Source: RH-AL1 sp965277735
GTDB lineage: Bacteria; Pseudomonadota; Alphaproteobacteria; Rhizobiales; Beijerinckiaceae
Direction of reading: 5' to 3'
NCBI GenBank assembly: GCA_965277735.1
Contig: CBDIDO010000003.1
Coordinates: forward strand, 2,232,001 to 2,296,000
Length of the DNA stretch: 64,000 nt
Below, piece after piece: positions 24,831-34,928 of the stretch. The notes under the pieces were generated by a model, which did no database searches, was not told the DNA's origin, and saw only the letters and a program-made list of their open reading frames with translations. Both the position numbers and the translations under genes were made by a program. Numbering within the stretch: the first letter of the stretch is position 1; every line of letters starts with the position of its first letter.

Positions 24831-26194
24831 TCGATACCGAGCGACTTGAGCTTGCGGTGCAGCGCCGAGCGCTCCATGCCGATGAATTCGGCCGTTCGCG
24901 AGATGTTGTTGCCGAACCGCGAGACCTGCGCCTTGAGGTACTCGCGCTCGAACACCTCGCGTGCCTCGCGCAGCGGCAGGCTCATCAGCTTCTCGCCACC
25001 CGCTCCCGTCGGGGTCGCCGGCACCAGGGCACCGACCTCGGAGGGCAGCATGTCGGCGGTGATCTCGGTCTCGGCGTCGCCGGTCGCGAGGATCATCAGG
25101 CGCTCGACGTTGTTGCGCAGCTGGCGGATGTTACCCGGCCAGTCGTGCGACTGCAGGATCGCCATCGCATCCTCGGCTATCTTGCGCCGCGGCAGGCCGG
25201 CCGATGTTGTGATCTGCTCCATGAAGAACTCGATCAGCTCCGGGATGTCGTCACGCCGCTCGGAGAGCGACGGCACGCGGATCGGCACGACCGAGAGGCG
25301 GTGGAACAGGTCCTCGCGGAACGAGCCCTCGGAGATCAGCTCGGCGAGGTCGCGCGCCGACGACGAGATGATGCGCACGTCGACGTTGACCTTCGCGGTG
25401 CCGCCGACGCGGTTGAAGCTCTGGTCGACGAGGACGCGCAGGATCTTGCCCTGCGTCTCCTTCGGCATATCGGCGATCTCGTCGATGTAGAGCGTGCCGC
25501 CGTGCGCCTCCTCGAGCTTGCCGACCGAGCGCGGCTCGCCGTTGACCGCCTCCGAACCGAACAGCTCGGGCTCCATGCGCTCGGGCGTGATCGCGGCGGC
25601 GTTGATGACGACGAACGGGCCATCCTTGCGCGACGAGACCTCGTGAATCATTCGCGCCGTCAGCTCCTTGCCGGAGCCGGCATAGCCGGTGACCATGATG
25701 CGCGAGTTGGCAGGCGCGACGCGCTCGATCACCTGGCGCAGCTGGTTCACCGAGGTCGACTTGCCGACCATCTTGTTGGGGCCGGCGCCACGGGTGCGCA
25801 GGTCCGACAGCTCGCGTTTCAGCCGCGAGTTCTCGAGCGCGCGCTCGGCGATCAGCACGAGCCGGTCCGCCTTGAACGGCTTCTCGATAAAGTCGTAGGC
25901 GCCGAGCTTGATCGCCGAGACCGCGGTCTCGATGTTGCCGTGGCCGGAGATCATCACGACGGGCAGCGTCGGATTCTCCTGCTTCAGCACCTCCAGCACC
26001 TGCAGGCCGTCGAGCTTCGAGCCCTGCAGCCAGATGTCCAGGAAGACGAGGCTCGGGCGGCGCGAACGCACCGCGGCGAGCGCCTCGTCGGAGTTCTTCG
26101 CGGTCCGCGTGCCGTGGCCCTCGTCGGAGAGGATGCCTGACACGATCTCCCGGATGTCCATTTCGTCGTCGACGATGAGGATGTCGGTAGCCAT
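24827..26194 (-). CDS. ntrX: Nitrogen-assimilation response regulator NtrX
   Basis: A 455-residue regulator: receiver domain with phospho-acceptor Asp53 (FLDIW), AAA+ domain with Walker A GYAGSGKE (170-177), and C-terminal Fis-type HTH (NNISRTAEFIGMERSALHRK). The loop after ELFG lacks GAFTGA (it reads SEAVNGEPRSVGKLEE), as in other alphaproteobacterial NtrX, so direct sigma-54 activation is unlikely. It is the partner of NtrY, 6 bases upstream. Confidence 0.95.
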   Translation of the reverse strand: MATDILIVDDEMDIREIVSGILSDEGHGTRTAKNSDEALAAVRSRRPSLVFLDIWLQGSKLDGLQVLEVLKQENPTLPVVMISGHGNIETAVSAIKLGAYDFIEKPFKADRLVLIAERALENSRLKRELSDLRTRGAGPNKMVGKSTSVNQLRQVIERVAPANSRIMVTGYAGSGKELTARMIHEVSSRKDGPFVVINAAAITPERMEPELFGSEAVNGEPRSVGKLEEAHGGTLYIDEIADMPKETQGKILRVLVDQSFNRVGGTAKVNVDVRIISSSARDLAELISEGSFREDLFHRLSVVPIRVPSLSERRDDIPELIEFFMEQITTSAGLPRRKIAEDAMAILQSHDWPGNIRQLRNNVERLMILATGDAETEITADMLPSEVGALVPATPTGAGGEKLMSLPLREAREVFEREYLKAQVSRFGNNISRTAEFIGMERSALHRKLKSLGID

Positions 26195-26200
26195 GGTCGT

Positions 26201-28444
26201 CTATGCCGCCGTCTCGTTGGCCGCCACGAGGGCGGGTTCTTCAGGGGTGGCGTCGGGGGACGCCTCACGGTTCGGGAAGTGGAGGCGCACGCGGGCGCCC
26301 TGCCCTCCCGGCGCGTCGAGCAACTCGAGCCCGCCGCCGTGATCTTCCAGGATCTTCGCGACGATCGGCAGACCGAGACCGGTCCCCTCCGCGCGTGTCG
26401 TCATGTAGGGCTCGAGCAGGCGCTGTCGCCCCTCTCTCGGAAAGCCTTTGCCGTTGTCGACGATGTCGAGCTCGACGTCGTCGCCGACCTGGAGGGTGAC
26501 GCGGATGCGGCCCTTTGTGGCCTGGTCCGGACGCGCCTGGATGCCCTCGGTCGCATTCTTGATGATGTTCTGCAGCGCCTGCGACAACAGCCGCCGGTCG
26601 AACCGCATCAGCACGGCATGCGGCGGCAGCTCGTCCTCGAAGGCGATGTCGGGATGCGCGACGCGCATCAGGAACAGCACGCGGCGCACGCATTCGGTGA
26701 GGTCGTCGCGGTCGAGCGCCGCCTTCGGCATGCGCGCGAAGGACGAGAACTCGTCGACCATCCGCTTGATGTCCTCAACCTGGCGCACGATCGTGTCGGT
26801 GCACTGATCGAAGATCTCCTTATCCTGCGTGATGACCTTGCCGTACTTGCGCTTGATGCGCTCGGCCGAGAGCTGGATCGGCGTCAGCGGGTTCTTGATC
26901 TCGTGCGCGATGCGGCGCGCCACGTCGCCCCAGGCGGCGGAGCGCTGCGCGTCGAGCACGTCGGTGATGTCGTCGAGCGTGACGACAGCGCTCTTGCCCG
27001 ATTTCGACGACGGCTCGCTCGTCACCCGCACGTTGAACAGCCGGTCGCGGCCGTTGCGCGAGAGCTGGACCTGACCCTGCATCAGCCGGTGCTGGCTCGT
27101 CTGCGCCTCGGCGAGGATCGCCGCGATCTCCGGCACCACGCTCTCGACCTGCTGGCCGATCAGGCCCTGGGCGCCTTCCGGTGCGACGAGATGCTCGGCC
27201 GACGGGTTTAGCGTCGTGATCTTGTGCTCGGGATCGACACCGATGACGGCGACCGGCACGCCCGACAGCACCGCCTCGGTGAAGATGCGGCGCTCGTCGA
27301 TCAACTGGCTCGCGGCGACGAGCCGGTTCTGCTGCAGGCGCAGCTCGGAGGTCATCTTGTTGAAGGTCTCGCCGAGATGAGCGAAGTCGCCCTGCGAGCG
27401 GTCGATCGCGACCTGCGTGAACAGATTGCCCGAAGCGACCTGGTCGGTCGCCGAGATGAGCCGTCGGATCGGGTCGACGAGGCGGTTGGCGAAGGACAGG
27501 CCGAGCCAGGTCGCCGACAAGAGCATGATGATCGCGATCGACACGTACATGGTCGCGAACGCGATCGAGATCTGCGTGCGATGGCGATCGAAGGCGTCGT
27601 AACGCACGACGAGGCGCTCGGCCGTCTTCGGGAACTCGACGGTGAAGCTGTCAACGGGGCGCGCCGCATAGATGAAAGCGCCGGGAAACAGCGTCATCGG
27701 CCGCAGCGCGACGAAGGTGCGGTCGCCGTCGAGCAGACGGCAGGTCGGCTCGTTCTTCTTGGCGTCGGCGAAGTCCTGCGGGCTCGGCTTGACGATCGCG
27801 GTGCCCGGCGCGCCGAGCCCCGAGCCGATGTTGGCGCGCGAGTAGATCGAGCCGTCGGAGCGCAGGATCGCCGCCGCGCTGAAGCCCAAAAACTTCGCGC
27901 GCGACGAGAAATAGTTGAACATCATCGTCTGGTCGGCGGTCATGAACGCCTTGGCGCTGTCGAGGTCCTGCGCGGTGAGCCGCGCTTCCTGTAGGAGCGA
28001 CCAGCACTGCGATTCCTGGTAGAGCGTCGCCGCCTCGATCGTGTTCTTCACGAAGCCGCGCACGTCCTTCATGAAGGCGGGGTTCAAGCTGCGGTCGAGC
28101 GTCACCGAGCCGACCAGCGCCATCAGCAGCACCGGCACGGCGGCGATGATCGAGAACAGGCCGACGATGCGGATGTGCAGCCGGGCGCCGGCGACGCCCG
28201 CCTTCCACGCCGCGAAAAGGGTGAGGCCCTCGAGCACGACGAGCAGCGCCAGCGCCAGGATCGTGACGATGTTGGCGATGAAGAGCCCGAGCACGACCGA
28301 GGGCGAGGTCGGGATCGGCGTGTAGTCGGAGAAGATCAGGAAGCTGGTCGTCGCGACCGCAAGCGCCAGCACCACCGCGATGGGCCCGAAGCGCGCCAGG
28401 AGGCGTCGCGAGGGGGCTATGGCATCGGTATTCGGTGCTGCCAT
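26201..28444 (-). CDS. ntrY: Sensor histidine kinase NtrY
   Basis: A 747-residue membrane kinase. Three or four N-terminal helices surround a periplasmic sensor loop; HAMP, PAS (VAVIGVDPEHKITTLNPSAEHLV), the phospho-acceptor His514 (ARRIAHEIKNPLTPIQ) and a HATPase domain (DNGKGFP, TGLGLPIV) follow. It phosphorylates NtrX and responds to nitrogen and, in some relatives, oxygen status. ATG 28444 was chosen from homology; the frame continues 700 bases upstream as a shadow. Confidence 0.95.
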   Translation of the reverse strand: MAAPNTDAIAPSRRLLARFGPIAVVLALAVATTSFLIFSDYTPIPTSPSVVLGLFIANIVTILALALLVVLEGLTLFAAWKAGVAGARLHIRIVGLFSIIAAVPVLLMALVGSVTLDRSLNPAFMKDVRGFVKNTIEAATLYQESQCWSLLQEARLTAQDLDSAKAFMTADQTMMFNYFSSRAKFLGFSAAAILRSDGSIYSRANIGSGLGAPGTAIVKPSPQDFADAKKNEPTCRLLDGDRTFVALRPMTLFPGAFIYAARPVDSFTVEFPKTAERLVVRYDAFDRHRTQISIAFATMYVSIAIIMLLSATWLGLSFANRLVDPIRRLISATDQVASGNLFTQVAIDRSQGDFAHLGETFNKMTSELRLQQNRLVAASQLIDERRIFTEAVLSGVPVAVIGVDPEHKITTLNPSAEHLVAPEGAQGLIGQQVESVVPEIAAILAEAQTSQHRLMQGQVQLSRNGRDRLFNVRVTSEPSSKSGKSAVVTLDDITDVLDAQRSAAWGDVARRIAHEIKNPLTPIQLSAERIKRKYGKVITQDKEIFDQCTDTIVRQVEDIKRMVDEFSSFARMPKAALDRDDLTECVRRVLFLMRVAHPDIAFEDELPPHAVLMRFDRRLLSQALQNIIKNATEGIQARPDQATKGRIRVTLQVGDDVELDIVDNGKGFPREGRQRLLEPYMTTRAEGTGLGLPIVAKILEDHGGGLELLDAPGGQGARVRLHFPNREASPDATPEEPALVAANETAA

Positions 28445-28587
28445 GCTGGCTCGAAAATCCCCGTCCGAAGCGCCGGGGCGCCGCGCCTGCGCCCTACCGG
28501 CTCCGATCCTCGTCCGATCGGGCAAGACCCCTACTGTTGCAAGATTGCGACAATTCAACGGCGCCGGGTCGCTCCGTTTACCTCGCC

Positions 28588-30276
28588 TCAGACGACCTCG
28601 AGCACCATCGCGCCGGTGAGCGGGCGGCCGTACTCGTCGCTTCCCGAGACTTTCAGCGCGTAGGTGCCGGTCTGGAGATTGGCCGGCAGCCGCGCCTCGA
28701 AGAGATGCGAGCTGTGCTGCGGGACGACCCATTTCTTGATGGTCTCGGGATAGCGCGCATAGAGCTGGGCGACGAACGGATCGACCTTCGCCACGCGGGT
28801 CATCTCGAGCGGCTTGCCGTCGTCGAGCGCGAACGCGACGCGGGTGCGCGGGCCGCCATCGAAGACGTTGACGACGACGCGCGTGCCCGCGGCCTGGTCG
28901 GCGGTGACCGGCGAGCGCAGCAGCGGCTCCATCGGCAGCGTGCGGACGACCTCGCGATCGCTGGCGTGATATTGCGTCTCCAGGCTGATGCGTAGGCGCG
29001 ATCCGGCGGGCTCGGCGGCCGGGACATAGTCCGTCGTGTACGAGGCGCCGTCGATCGAGAGCACGTGCGTTCCGTTCGGCGTGCCGTCCCAGGAATCCGC
29101 CGACGCGATGCCGCGGTGATCGAGCGGACCGCTCCACCATGAACCGCTGGCCGCGGTGAGCACGTGGTGATGATGCGGCTCAGAGCCCAAAAACCCGTCC
29201 GCCGATCCGAAATAATGATGCTCGGTCGAATGCGTGTGGCCGGCGAAGGAGACCGACGGGCGATCGCCGAGCAGCGCGAGCAGGTCGGCGGCATTGTCGG
29301 TGTTGTTCGCCGGATCCTTCGGGTCGAGATAGGTGCGCAGCGGGATATGGAAGGCGAGCACGATGAGCCGGTCCATCGGGGTCAACGCCAGCAGGTTCTT
29401 CACGAAGGCGAGCTGCGCGTCGGGGAAATGGCCGCGGTAGGCGCCCCTGACGCCCGGCTCCTTGCCCGTGCCGGTGCCGAGATAATCCACATTGTCGAGC
29501 ATCACGAAGAGGGCGCCGGAATGTTCGTGCGCGTAGTACGGCGCGCCGAAGACGCGCTTCCAGGTGTCGCGCGAGCGCACGACATCCGGCGCCTCGTAGT
29601 CCAGGTCGTGGTTGCCGCCGACGTTCCACCACGGCAGCCCGACCGTGCCGACGATGCGGTTGAAGCGGTGGTAGAGCGACAGATCGTCGAACATCAGGTC
29701 GCCGATCGTCATGCCGAAGGCGGCCGTGCTGCCGGTCCCGACGTCGATCAGCCCGGCGATCACGTCGTCGCGCACGTATTCGACCTCGGCGGTCGACTCG
29801 GGCTGCGGATCGGTCATCAGGATGACGTCGAAGCTGGCCGGCTCGTCGACGCGCGTCAGCTCGAAGTCGATCGCCGCCGGCAGCGGCCCGGTCGGCGCGA
29901 GTCCCTCGTAGCGGAAGCCGAGCGAGGGCGGCGTGCCGTCGGGATCGTGGACATAGGAATAGCGCACGAGGTTCGTGCCCGGATCGACCGGCAGCCGGAA
30001 GCCCGCCGGCTTGATGACGACGATCGACTGGCCGGGCGCCAGGGCCAAGCTGTAGCGGCCGTCTGCGCCGGTGCGCACGACCTCGCGCGCGTTCGACACG
30101 AGCACGCCGGCGATCGGCGGCCCCTTGGTGCCCGGCGCGGCGCCGGCGACGATCTCGGTGATCGTGCCGGTGGCTGCGGCCGATGCGGGCGCCGGCTGCG
30201 CCATCGCGCTGCCGCCGGCGAGCCCGATAGCGGCGCCCCCAGCGAGCACGGCGCGACGCGTCGGATGGTCGGTCAT
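28588..30276 (-). CDS. Tat-exported calcineurin-like phosphoesterase
   Basis: A 562-residue protein with a twin-arginine signal (TRRAVLAGGAAIGLAGG, residues 6-22), an N-terminal carboxypeptidase-regulatory-like beta domain (GVLVSNAREVVRTGADGRYSL), a metallophosphoesterase core (MTDPQPE, TIGDLMFDD, WWNVGGNHD, LAFHIPL, FAGHTHSTEHH) and a C-terminal beta domain. Metal ligands of the calcineurin fold are all present. Substrates of this periplasmic family are unknown. ATG 30276 is set by the Tat signal. Confidence 0.88.
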   Translation of the reverse strand: MTDHPTRRAVLAGGAAIGLAGGSAMAQPAPASAAATGTITEIVAGAAPGTKGPPIAGVLVSNAREVVRTGADGRYSLALAPGQSIVVIKPAGFRLPVDPGTNLVRYSYVHDPDGTPPSLGFRYEGLAPTGPLPAAIDFELTRVDEPASFDVILMTDPQPESTAEVEYVRDDVIAGLIDVGTGSTAAFGMTIGDLMFDDLSLYHRFNRIVGTVGLPWWNVGGNHDLDYEAPDVVRSRDTWKRVFGAPYYAHEHSGALFVMLDNVDYLGTGTGKEPGVRGAYRGHFPDAQLAFVKNLLALTPMDRLIVLAFHIPLRTYLDPKDPANNTDNAADLLALLGDRPSVSFAGHTHSTEHHYFGSADGFLGSEPHHHHVLTAASGSWWSGPLDHRGIASADSWDGTPNGTHVLSIDGASYTTDYVPAAEPAGSRLRISLETQYHASDREVVRTLPMEPLLRSPVTADQAAGTRVVVNVFDGGPRTRVAFALDDGKPLEMTRVAKVDPFVAQLYARYPETIKKWVVPQHSSHLFEARLPANLQTGTYALKVSGSDEYGRPLTGAMVLEVV

Positions 30277-30400
30277 GTGTCGAATCCTCGGAAGCCGGTG
30301 GTCGTCGAACCACCTCAACGCGACCTTGTCATGACCTGGTTGTCGCGCTCGGAGCGGCCGTGCCTTGACCTCTTGGGCCGCCGCACCCGATATGGCCGCC

Positions 30401-31021
30401 ATGGCCGACGTCGTGCTCATCGACAATTACGACAGCTTCACCTGGAACCTGGTGCACGATCTCGGTGCGCTCGGCGCCAAGGTCGAGGTCGTGCGCAACG
30501 ACGCGCGCAGCGTCGCCGAGATCGTCGATCGGCGCCCCGACGCGATCGTGCTGTCGCCCGGCCCCTGCACCCCACGCGAGGCCGGCATCTGCCTCGACCT
30601 CGTCCGCGAGGCCGGCCCCAAGATCCCGATCTTCGGCGTCTGCCTCGGCCACCAGGCGATCGGCGAGGTGTTCGGCGGCGACGTGGTGCGCGCGCCGATC
30701 CCCGTGCACGGCAAGGTCGCGACGATCACGCATCATGGCGAGACGATCTTCCGCGGGCTCAACGCCTCCCTGCGGGCGACACGCTACCATTCGCTCGTGG
30801 TCGACCGCGCCACCCTGCCCGCGAGCCTCAAGGTGACCGCCGAGACAGACGGGCTGATCATGGCGCTGTCGCACCGCGAGCTGCCGATCCACGGCGTGCA
30901 GTTCCACCCCGAGAGCATCGCGTCGGAGGGCGGTCGCACGATCATCAAGAATTTCCTCGACCTCGCCGCGGCGTGGAACGCATCGGCCGGCGCGCGCCGC
31001 GAGCCGGCCACCACGCCATGA
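30401..31021 (+). CDS. trpG: Anthranilate synthase glutamine amidotransferase subunit
   Basis: A 206-residue class I amidotransferase. Catalytic triad: Cys81 (FGVCLGHQAIGE), His169 and Glu171 (QFHPES). N-terminal LIDNYDSFTWNLVH and the PGPCTP loop are diagnostic. It supplies ammonia to TrpE, which is not in this window. ATG 30401 gives the conserved start. The trpD start follows 10 bases after its stop. Confidence 0.95.
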   Translation: MADVVLIDNYDSFTWNLVHDLGALGAKVEVVRNDARSVAEIVDRRPDAIVLSPGPCTPREAGICLDLVREAGPKIPIFGVCLGHQAIGEVFGGDVVRAPIPVHGKVATITHHGETIFRGLNASLRATRYHSLVVDRATLPASLKVTAETDGLIMALSHRELPIHGVQFHPESIASEGGRTIIKNFLDLAAAWNASAGARREPATTP

Positions 31022-31031
31022 AGAGTCCGCG

Positions 31032-32066
31032 ATGAGCGAGGCGCTGAAGCCCATCCTCGCCGCGCTCGCTGGCGGCGCAACGCTGACGCGTGCCGAGGCG
31101 GAGGCGGCGTTCGACCTGCTGCTCGCCGGCGAGGCCACGTCGGCGCAGATGGGCGCCTTCCTGATGGGCCTTCGCGTGCGCGGCGAAACGCTCGACGAGA
31201 TCACCGGCGCCGTCTCGGCGATGCGCGCTCGCATGCTGCGGGTGAGCGCGCCGGCCGGCGCGATCGATATCGTCGGCACCGGCGGCGACGGCCACGGCAC
31301 CTACAATGTCTCGACGCTCGCGGCGATGATCGTGGCGGCCTGCGGCGTGCCGGTCGCCAAGCACGGCAACCGCGCCGCCTCCTCCCGCTCCGGCTCGAGC
31401 GACGTGCTGACCGCGCTCGGCGTCGCCGTCGGGCTCGGCCCCGAGGAGGTCGAGCGCTGCCTCGCGGAGGTCGGGCTCGGCTTCATGTCGGCGCAGGCGC
31501 ACCACGCCGCGATGCGCCATTTCGCCTCCGTCCGCGCCGATCTCGGCACGCGCACGATCTTCAACCTGCTCGGCCCGCTGTCGAACCCCGCCGGCGTCAC
31601 GAACCTGCTGGTCGGCGTCTTCGCGCCCGAATGGCAGGAGCCGCTCGCCCGCGTGCTCGGCGCGCTCGGTGCGGAGCGGGCTTGGCTGGTGCACGGCAGC
31701 GACGGGCTCGACGAGATCACGACGACCGGCGCGACGGAGGTCGTGGCTTGGGAAGCCGGCGCGATCCGCCGCTTCGCGATCACGCCCGAGGAGGTCGGCC
31801 TGCCCCGCGTGAGCCTCGCCGACCTGAAGGGCGGCGACGCGCGGCACAACGCGGCGGCGCTGACCGCCGTCCTCGGCGGCGCCGCCGGCCCCTACCGCGA
31901 CATCGCCTGCCTGAACGCCGCCGCCGCCCTTGTCGTCGCGGGCCGCGCGGCCGATCTCCGAGCCGGGCTCGACATGGCGCGCGCGGCGCTCGATACCGGC
32001 GCCGCGAGAACGATCCTCGACCGACTCGTACGCACGAGCCAGGCGGCGATGGCGCCCGCCGGATGA
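31032..32066 (+). CDS. trpD: Anthranilate phosphoribosyltransferase
   Basis: A 344-residue enzyme with the PRPP-binding GTGGDGHGTYNVST (82-95), KHGNRAASSRSGSSD and GPLSNPA. It joins anthranilate to PRPP in the second step of tryptophan synthesis. It starts with ATG 31032 and its stop overlaps the trpC start (ATGA at 32063), indicating coupled translation. Confidence 0.96.
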   Translation: MSEALKPILAALAGGATLTRAEAEAAFDLLLAGEATSAQMGAFLMGLRVRGETLDEITGAVSAMRARMLRVSAPAGAIDIVGTGGDGHGTYNVSTLAAMIVAACGVPVAKHGNRAASSRSGSSDVLTALGVAVGLGPEEVERCLAEVGLGFMSAQAHHAAMRHFASVRADLGTRTIFNLLGPLSNPAGVTNLLVGVFAPEWQEPLARVLGALGAERAWLVHGSDGLDEITTTGATEVVAWEAGAIRRFAITPEEVGLPRVSLADLKGGDARHNAAALTAVLGGAAGPYRDIACLNAAAALVVAGRAADLRAGLDMARAALDTGAARTILDRLVRTSQAAMAPAG

Positions 32067-32902
32067 CAGCGATGACCGACATTCTGCGATCGATCGAGAC
32101 CTACAAGCGGCGCGAGATCGCCGAGGCGGAGGCGCAGGTGCCCTACGCCGAGATGCTCGCGCGCGCCAAGGCCGCGGCGCCGCCGCGCGGCTTCGTGTCG
32201 GCGATCAGGACAAGGCGGCACGCCGGCGGGATCGCGCTGATCGCCGAGGTCAAGAAGGCGAGCCCTTCGAGAGGGCTGATCCGCGAGGACTTCGATCCGC
32301 CCGCCCTCGCCGCGGCCTACGAGGCCGGCGGCGCGACCTGCCTGTCCGTGTTGACCGACGGCCCATCGTTCCAGGGGCAGCTCTCCTTTCTCGCGGCCGC
32401 GCGCGAAGCGACGACGCTGCCGACGCTGCGCAAGGACTTCATGTTCACGCCCTACCAGGTGGCAGAGGCGCGGGCGCACGGCGCCGATTGCATCCTGCTC
32501 ATCATGGCCGCGATCGACGATTCCACCGCGATCGACCTGCGCGACGCGGCGCGCGCGCTCCGCATGGACGTGCTCGTCGAGGTGCACGATGCCGAGGAGC
32601 TCGAGCGGGCGCTGTGGCTCGACACCGAGCTCGTCGGCATCAACAATCGTAACCTGCGCACCTTCGAGATCTCGCTCGAGGTGAGCGAGCGCCTCGCGCC
32701 GCGGATCCCGCGCGATCGGATCATCGTCGGCGAGAGCGGCATCTTCACCAACGATGACTGCCTGCGCCTGCGCAAGGCCGGCATCGACACGATCCTCGTC
32801 GGCGAGAGCCTGATGCGGCAGGAGGACGTCGCCGCCGCGACGCGGCTTCTGCTCGAAGGCGCGCCGGCCGGCCGGATCGAGCGCTTCCCGACGCGGGCAT
32901 GA
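32063..32902 (+). CDS. trpC: Indole-3-glycerol phosphate synthase
   Basis: A 279-residue TIM barrel with the conserved EVKKASPSRG (catalytic Lys), LRKDFMF, EVHDAEELERAL, IGINNRNL-like VGINNRNLRTF and VGESGI. It converts carboxyphenylamino-deoxyribulose phosphate to indole-glycerol phosphate. ATG 32063 overlaps the trpD stop; ATG 32072 is an equally good alternative. A 4-base overlap joins it to moaC. Confidence 0.96.
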   Translation: MTAMTDILRSIETYKRREIAEAEAQVPYAEMLARAKAAAPPRGFVSAIRTRRHAGGIALIAEVKKASPSRGLIREDFDPPALAAAYEAGGATCLSVLTDGPSFQGQLSFLAAAREATTLPTLRKDFMFTPYQVAEARAHGADCILLIMAAIDDSTAIDLRDAARALRMDVLVEVHDAEELERALWLDTELVGINNRNLRTFEISLEVSERLAPRIPRDRIIVGESGIFTNDDCLRLRKAGIDTILVGESLMRQEDVAAATRLLLEGAPAGRIERFPTRA

Positions 32903-33387
32903 GCGCGCTCACCCATCTCGACGCCTCCGGCGCCGCCAATATGGTCGACGTGTCGAGCAAGGCCGCGACCGAGCGCGTCGCCATCGCCGAGGGCGCGATC
33001 GCGATGCAGGCGGCGACGCTCGACCTCGCGCTGTCGGGCCAGGCCAAGAAGGGCGATGTCGTCGCCACCGCGCGCATCGCCGGCATCATGGCGGCGAAAC
33101 GCACGTCGGATCTGATCCCGCTCTGCCATCCGCTGGCGCTCACCAAGGTGACGGTCGACATCGCCTCTGATCCCACCCTGCCCGGCTTTCGCGTCGTCGC
33201 CGAAGCCAAGGTCACCGGCCAGACCGGCGTCGAGATGGAGGCGCTGACCGCCGTCTCGGTCGCTTGCCTCACGCTCTACGACATGCTGAAGGCGGCCGAC
33301 CGCGGCATGAGGATCGAGGGCATCGCGCTGCGCGCAAAGCGCGGTGGCAAGTCCGGCGACTGGACGGCGGAGAGCCCCAAGGCATGA
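32899..33387 (+). CDS. moaC: Cyclic pyranopterin monophosphate synthase MoaC
   Basis: A 162-residue protein with MVDVSSKAATER, AKRTSDLIPLCHPL (active-site Lys and His) and TGVEMEALTAVSVA. With MoaA it makes cyclic pyranopterin, the first molybdenum-cofactor intermediate. It overlaps trpC and moeA by 4 bases on each side, the normal trp-mo arrangement of the order. Confidence 0.97.
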   Translation: MSALTHLDASGAANMVDVSSKAATERVAIAEGAIAMQAATLDLALSGQAKKGDVVATARIAGIMAAKRTSDLIPLCHPLALTKVTVDIASDPTLPGFRVVAEAKVTGQTGVEMEALTAVSVACLTLYDMLKAADRGMRIEGIALRAKRGGKSGDWTAESPKA

Positions 33388-34610
33388 GCGCGAACATGCT
33401 TTCCGTCGCCGAGGCGCTGGCGCGCGTGCTCGGCCCCGCGACCCCGCGCGAGCGCGAAAACGTGCCGCTGGCGCAAAGCTTCGGCCGCACGCTGGGCGCC
33501 GACATCGCGGCGCGGCGCCAGCAGCCGCCGTCCGACGTCTCGGCGATGGACGGCTACGCCGTGCGACACGCCGACCTCGAAGATCTTTCGCGTCCCCTCA
33601 GCCTCGTCGGCGAGAGCGCGGCCGGCCGCGGCTACGCGGCGCCCTTGGAGCGGGGGCAGACGGTCCGCATCTTCACAGGCGCGCGCGTGCCGCCCGGCGC
33701 CGACACGATCCTGATCCAGGAGATGGCGGAGGCGGACGGACCCCGCATTTTCGCACGCGAGATGCCGCAGCAGGGCCGCCACATCCGCCGCGCCGGGCTC
33801 GATTTCACCGACGGCGAGGTGCTGCTCAAAGCCGGCATGCGGCTCGGCGCGGCCGAGATCGCGCTCGCCGCGGCGATGGACCACCCGTCGCTGCCCTGCG
33901 TGCGCAGGCCGCGCGTGGCGATCATCGCCAACGGCGACGAGCTCGTGTTGCCCGGCCAGAAGATCGGGCCGGACCAGATCGTCGCCTCGAACTCGTTTGC
34001 GATCGCCGCTTTCACGCAGGCCGCCGGCGGCGAGCCGCTCGACTTCGGCATCGCGGCCGACAAGGTCGAGGCGCTCGAGGCCGCGATCATCGCCGCGCGC
34101 GACGCGAAGGCCGACGTCATCGTGACGCTCGGCGGCGCGTCGGTCGGCGACCACGACCTCGTCAAGCCGGCGCTGGCGCGCCAGGGCATGGAACTGTCGT
34201 TCTGGAAGATCGCGATGCGGCCGGGCAAGCCGCTCATCCACGGCCATGTGGGAGACACCGCAATCCTCGGCCTGCCCGGCAATCCCGTCTCGGCGATCGT
34301 CTGCGGCGCGCTGTTCCTGGTGCCGCTGATCCGCGCGCTCTCCGGCGACCGCGCCGCCGGCGCCGACCACAGCGAGCCCGCGGTGCTCGGCGCGCCGCTG
34401 CCGGCCAACGACCATCGCCAGGACTACCTGCGCGCGACGCTCTCGCGACGCGACGACGGCGCGCTCGTCGCGACGCCGGCGAAGCTGCAGGATTCCTCGA
34501 TGCTGCGCGTGCTCGCGAGCAGCGAGTGCCTTCTTATCCGCGGGCCGAACGCCACCGCCGACGCGGTGGGGGCGCCGTGCCGGATCATCCGGCTCAGGCA
34601 GGGGTGGTAG
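33384..34610 (+). CDS. moeA: Molybdopterin molybdenumtransferase MoeA
   Basis: A 408-residue protein with DVSAMDGYAVRHAD, IFTGARVPPGADTI, the molybdopterin-binding VTLGGASVGDHDLV and GLPGNPVSAIVC. It inserts molybdate into adenylylated molybdopterin. Start ATG 33384 overlaps the moaC stop. In relatives lexA follows directly; here about 11 kb of other DNA intervenes. Confidence 0.96.
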   Translation: MSANMLSVAEALARVLGPATPRERENVPLAQSFGRTLGADIAARRQQPPSDVSAMDGYAVRHADLEDLSRPLSLVGESAAGRGYAAPLERGQTVRIFTGARVPPGADTILIQEMAEADGPRIFAREMPQQGRHIRRAGLDFTDGEVLLKAGMRLGAAEIALAAAMDHPSLPCVRRPRVAIIANGDELVLPGQKIGPDQIVASNSFAIAAFTQAAGGEPLDFGIAADKVEALEAAIIAARDAKADVIVTLGGASVGDHDLVKPALARQGMELSFWKIAMRPGKPLIHGHVGDTAILGLPGNPVSAIVCGALFLVPLIRALSGDRAAGADHSEPAVLGAPLPANDHRQDYLRATLSRRDDGALVATPAKLQDSSMLRVLASSECLLIRGPNATADAVGAPCRIIRLRQGW

Positions 34611-34613
34611 CTG

Positions 34614-34928
34614 TCAGAGCTTTTTTGCTGCGGCGACAAGGACGTCGTTCATGCGCGTCTGCCATCCTTCGCCTGTCGCCTTGAACGCGTCGACAGCACG
34701 ACGGTCGAGCCGCAGCTTCACGGGCACCTTGGTCTCGGCGGCCTTTGGTCGACCACGCGGCCGCGTCAAGGCCTCGTACAGGGCCGGCGGCAGGACCTTC
34801 GCAGCGGGTCGCATTGCCTGAAAATCCGCCTCGGTCAGTTCGGGGTTATCCGGATCAGCAGCAATGCCAGCTTGGATACGCGCCTCCTCCTCCTCCGTGA
34901 TCGGCGGGATAGGCTTATGTCTGGGCAT
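34614..34928 (-). CDS. brnA: BrnA-type antitoxin
   Basis: A 104-residue protein with the BrnA pattern: an N-terminal EEEARIQAGIAADPDNPELT segment and a C-terminal ribbon-helix-helix (KLRLDRRAVDAFKATGEGWQTRMNDVLVA). It overlaps the brnT end by 14 bases, the typical toxin-first order. It should bind BrnT and repress the promoter upstream of brnT. It is convergent with moeA. Confidence 0.88.
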   Translation of the reverse strand: MPRHKPIPPITEEEEARIQAGIAADPDNPELTEADFQAMRPAAKVLPPALYEALTRPRGRPKAAETKVPVKLRLDRRAVDAFKATGEGWQTRMNDVLVAAAKKL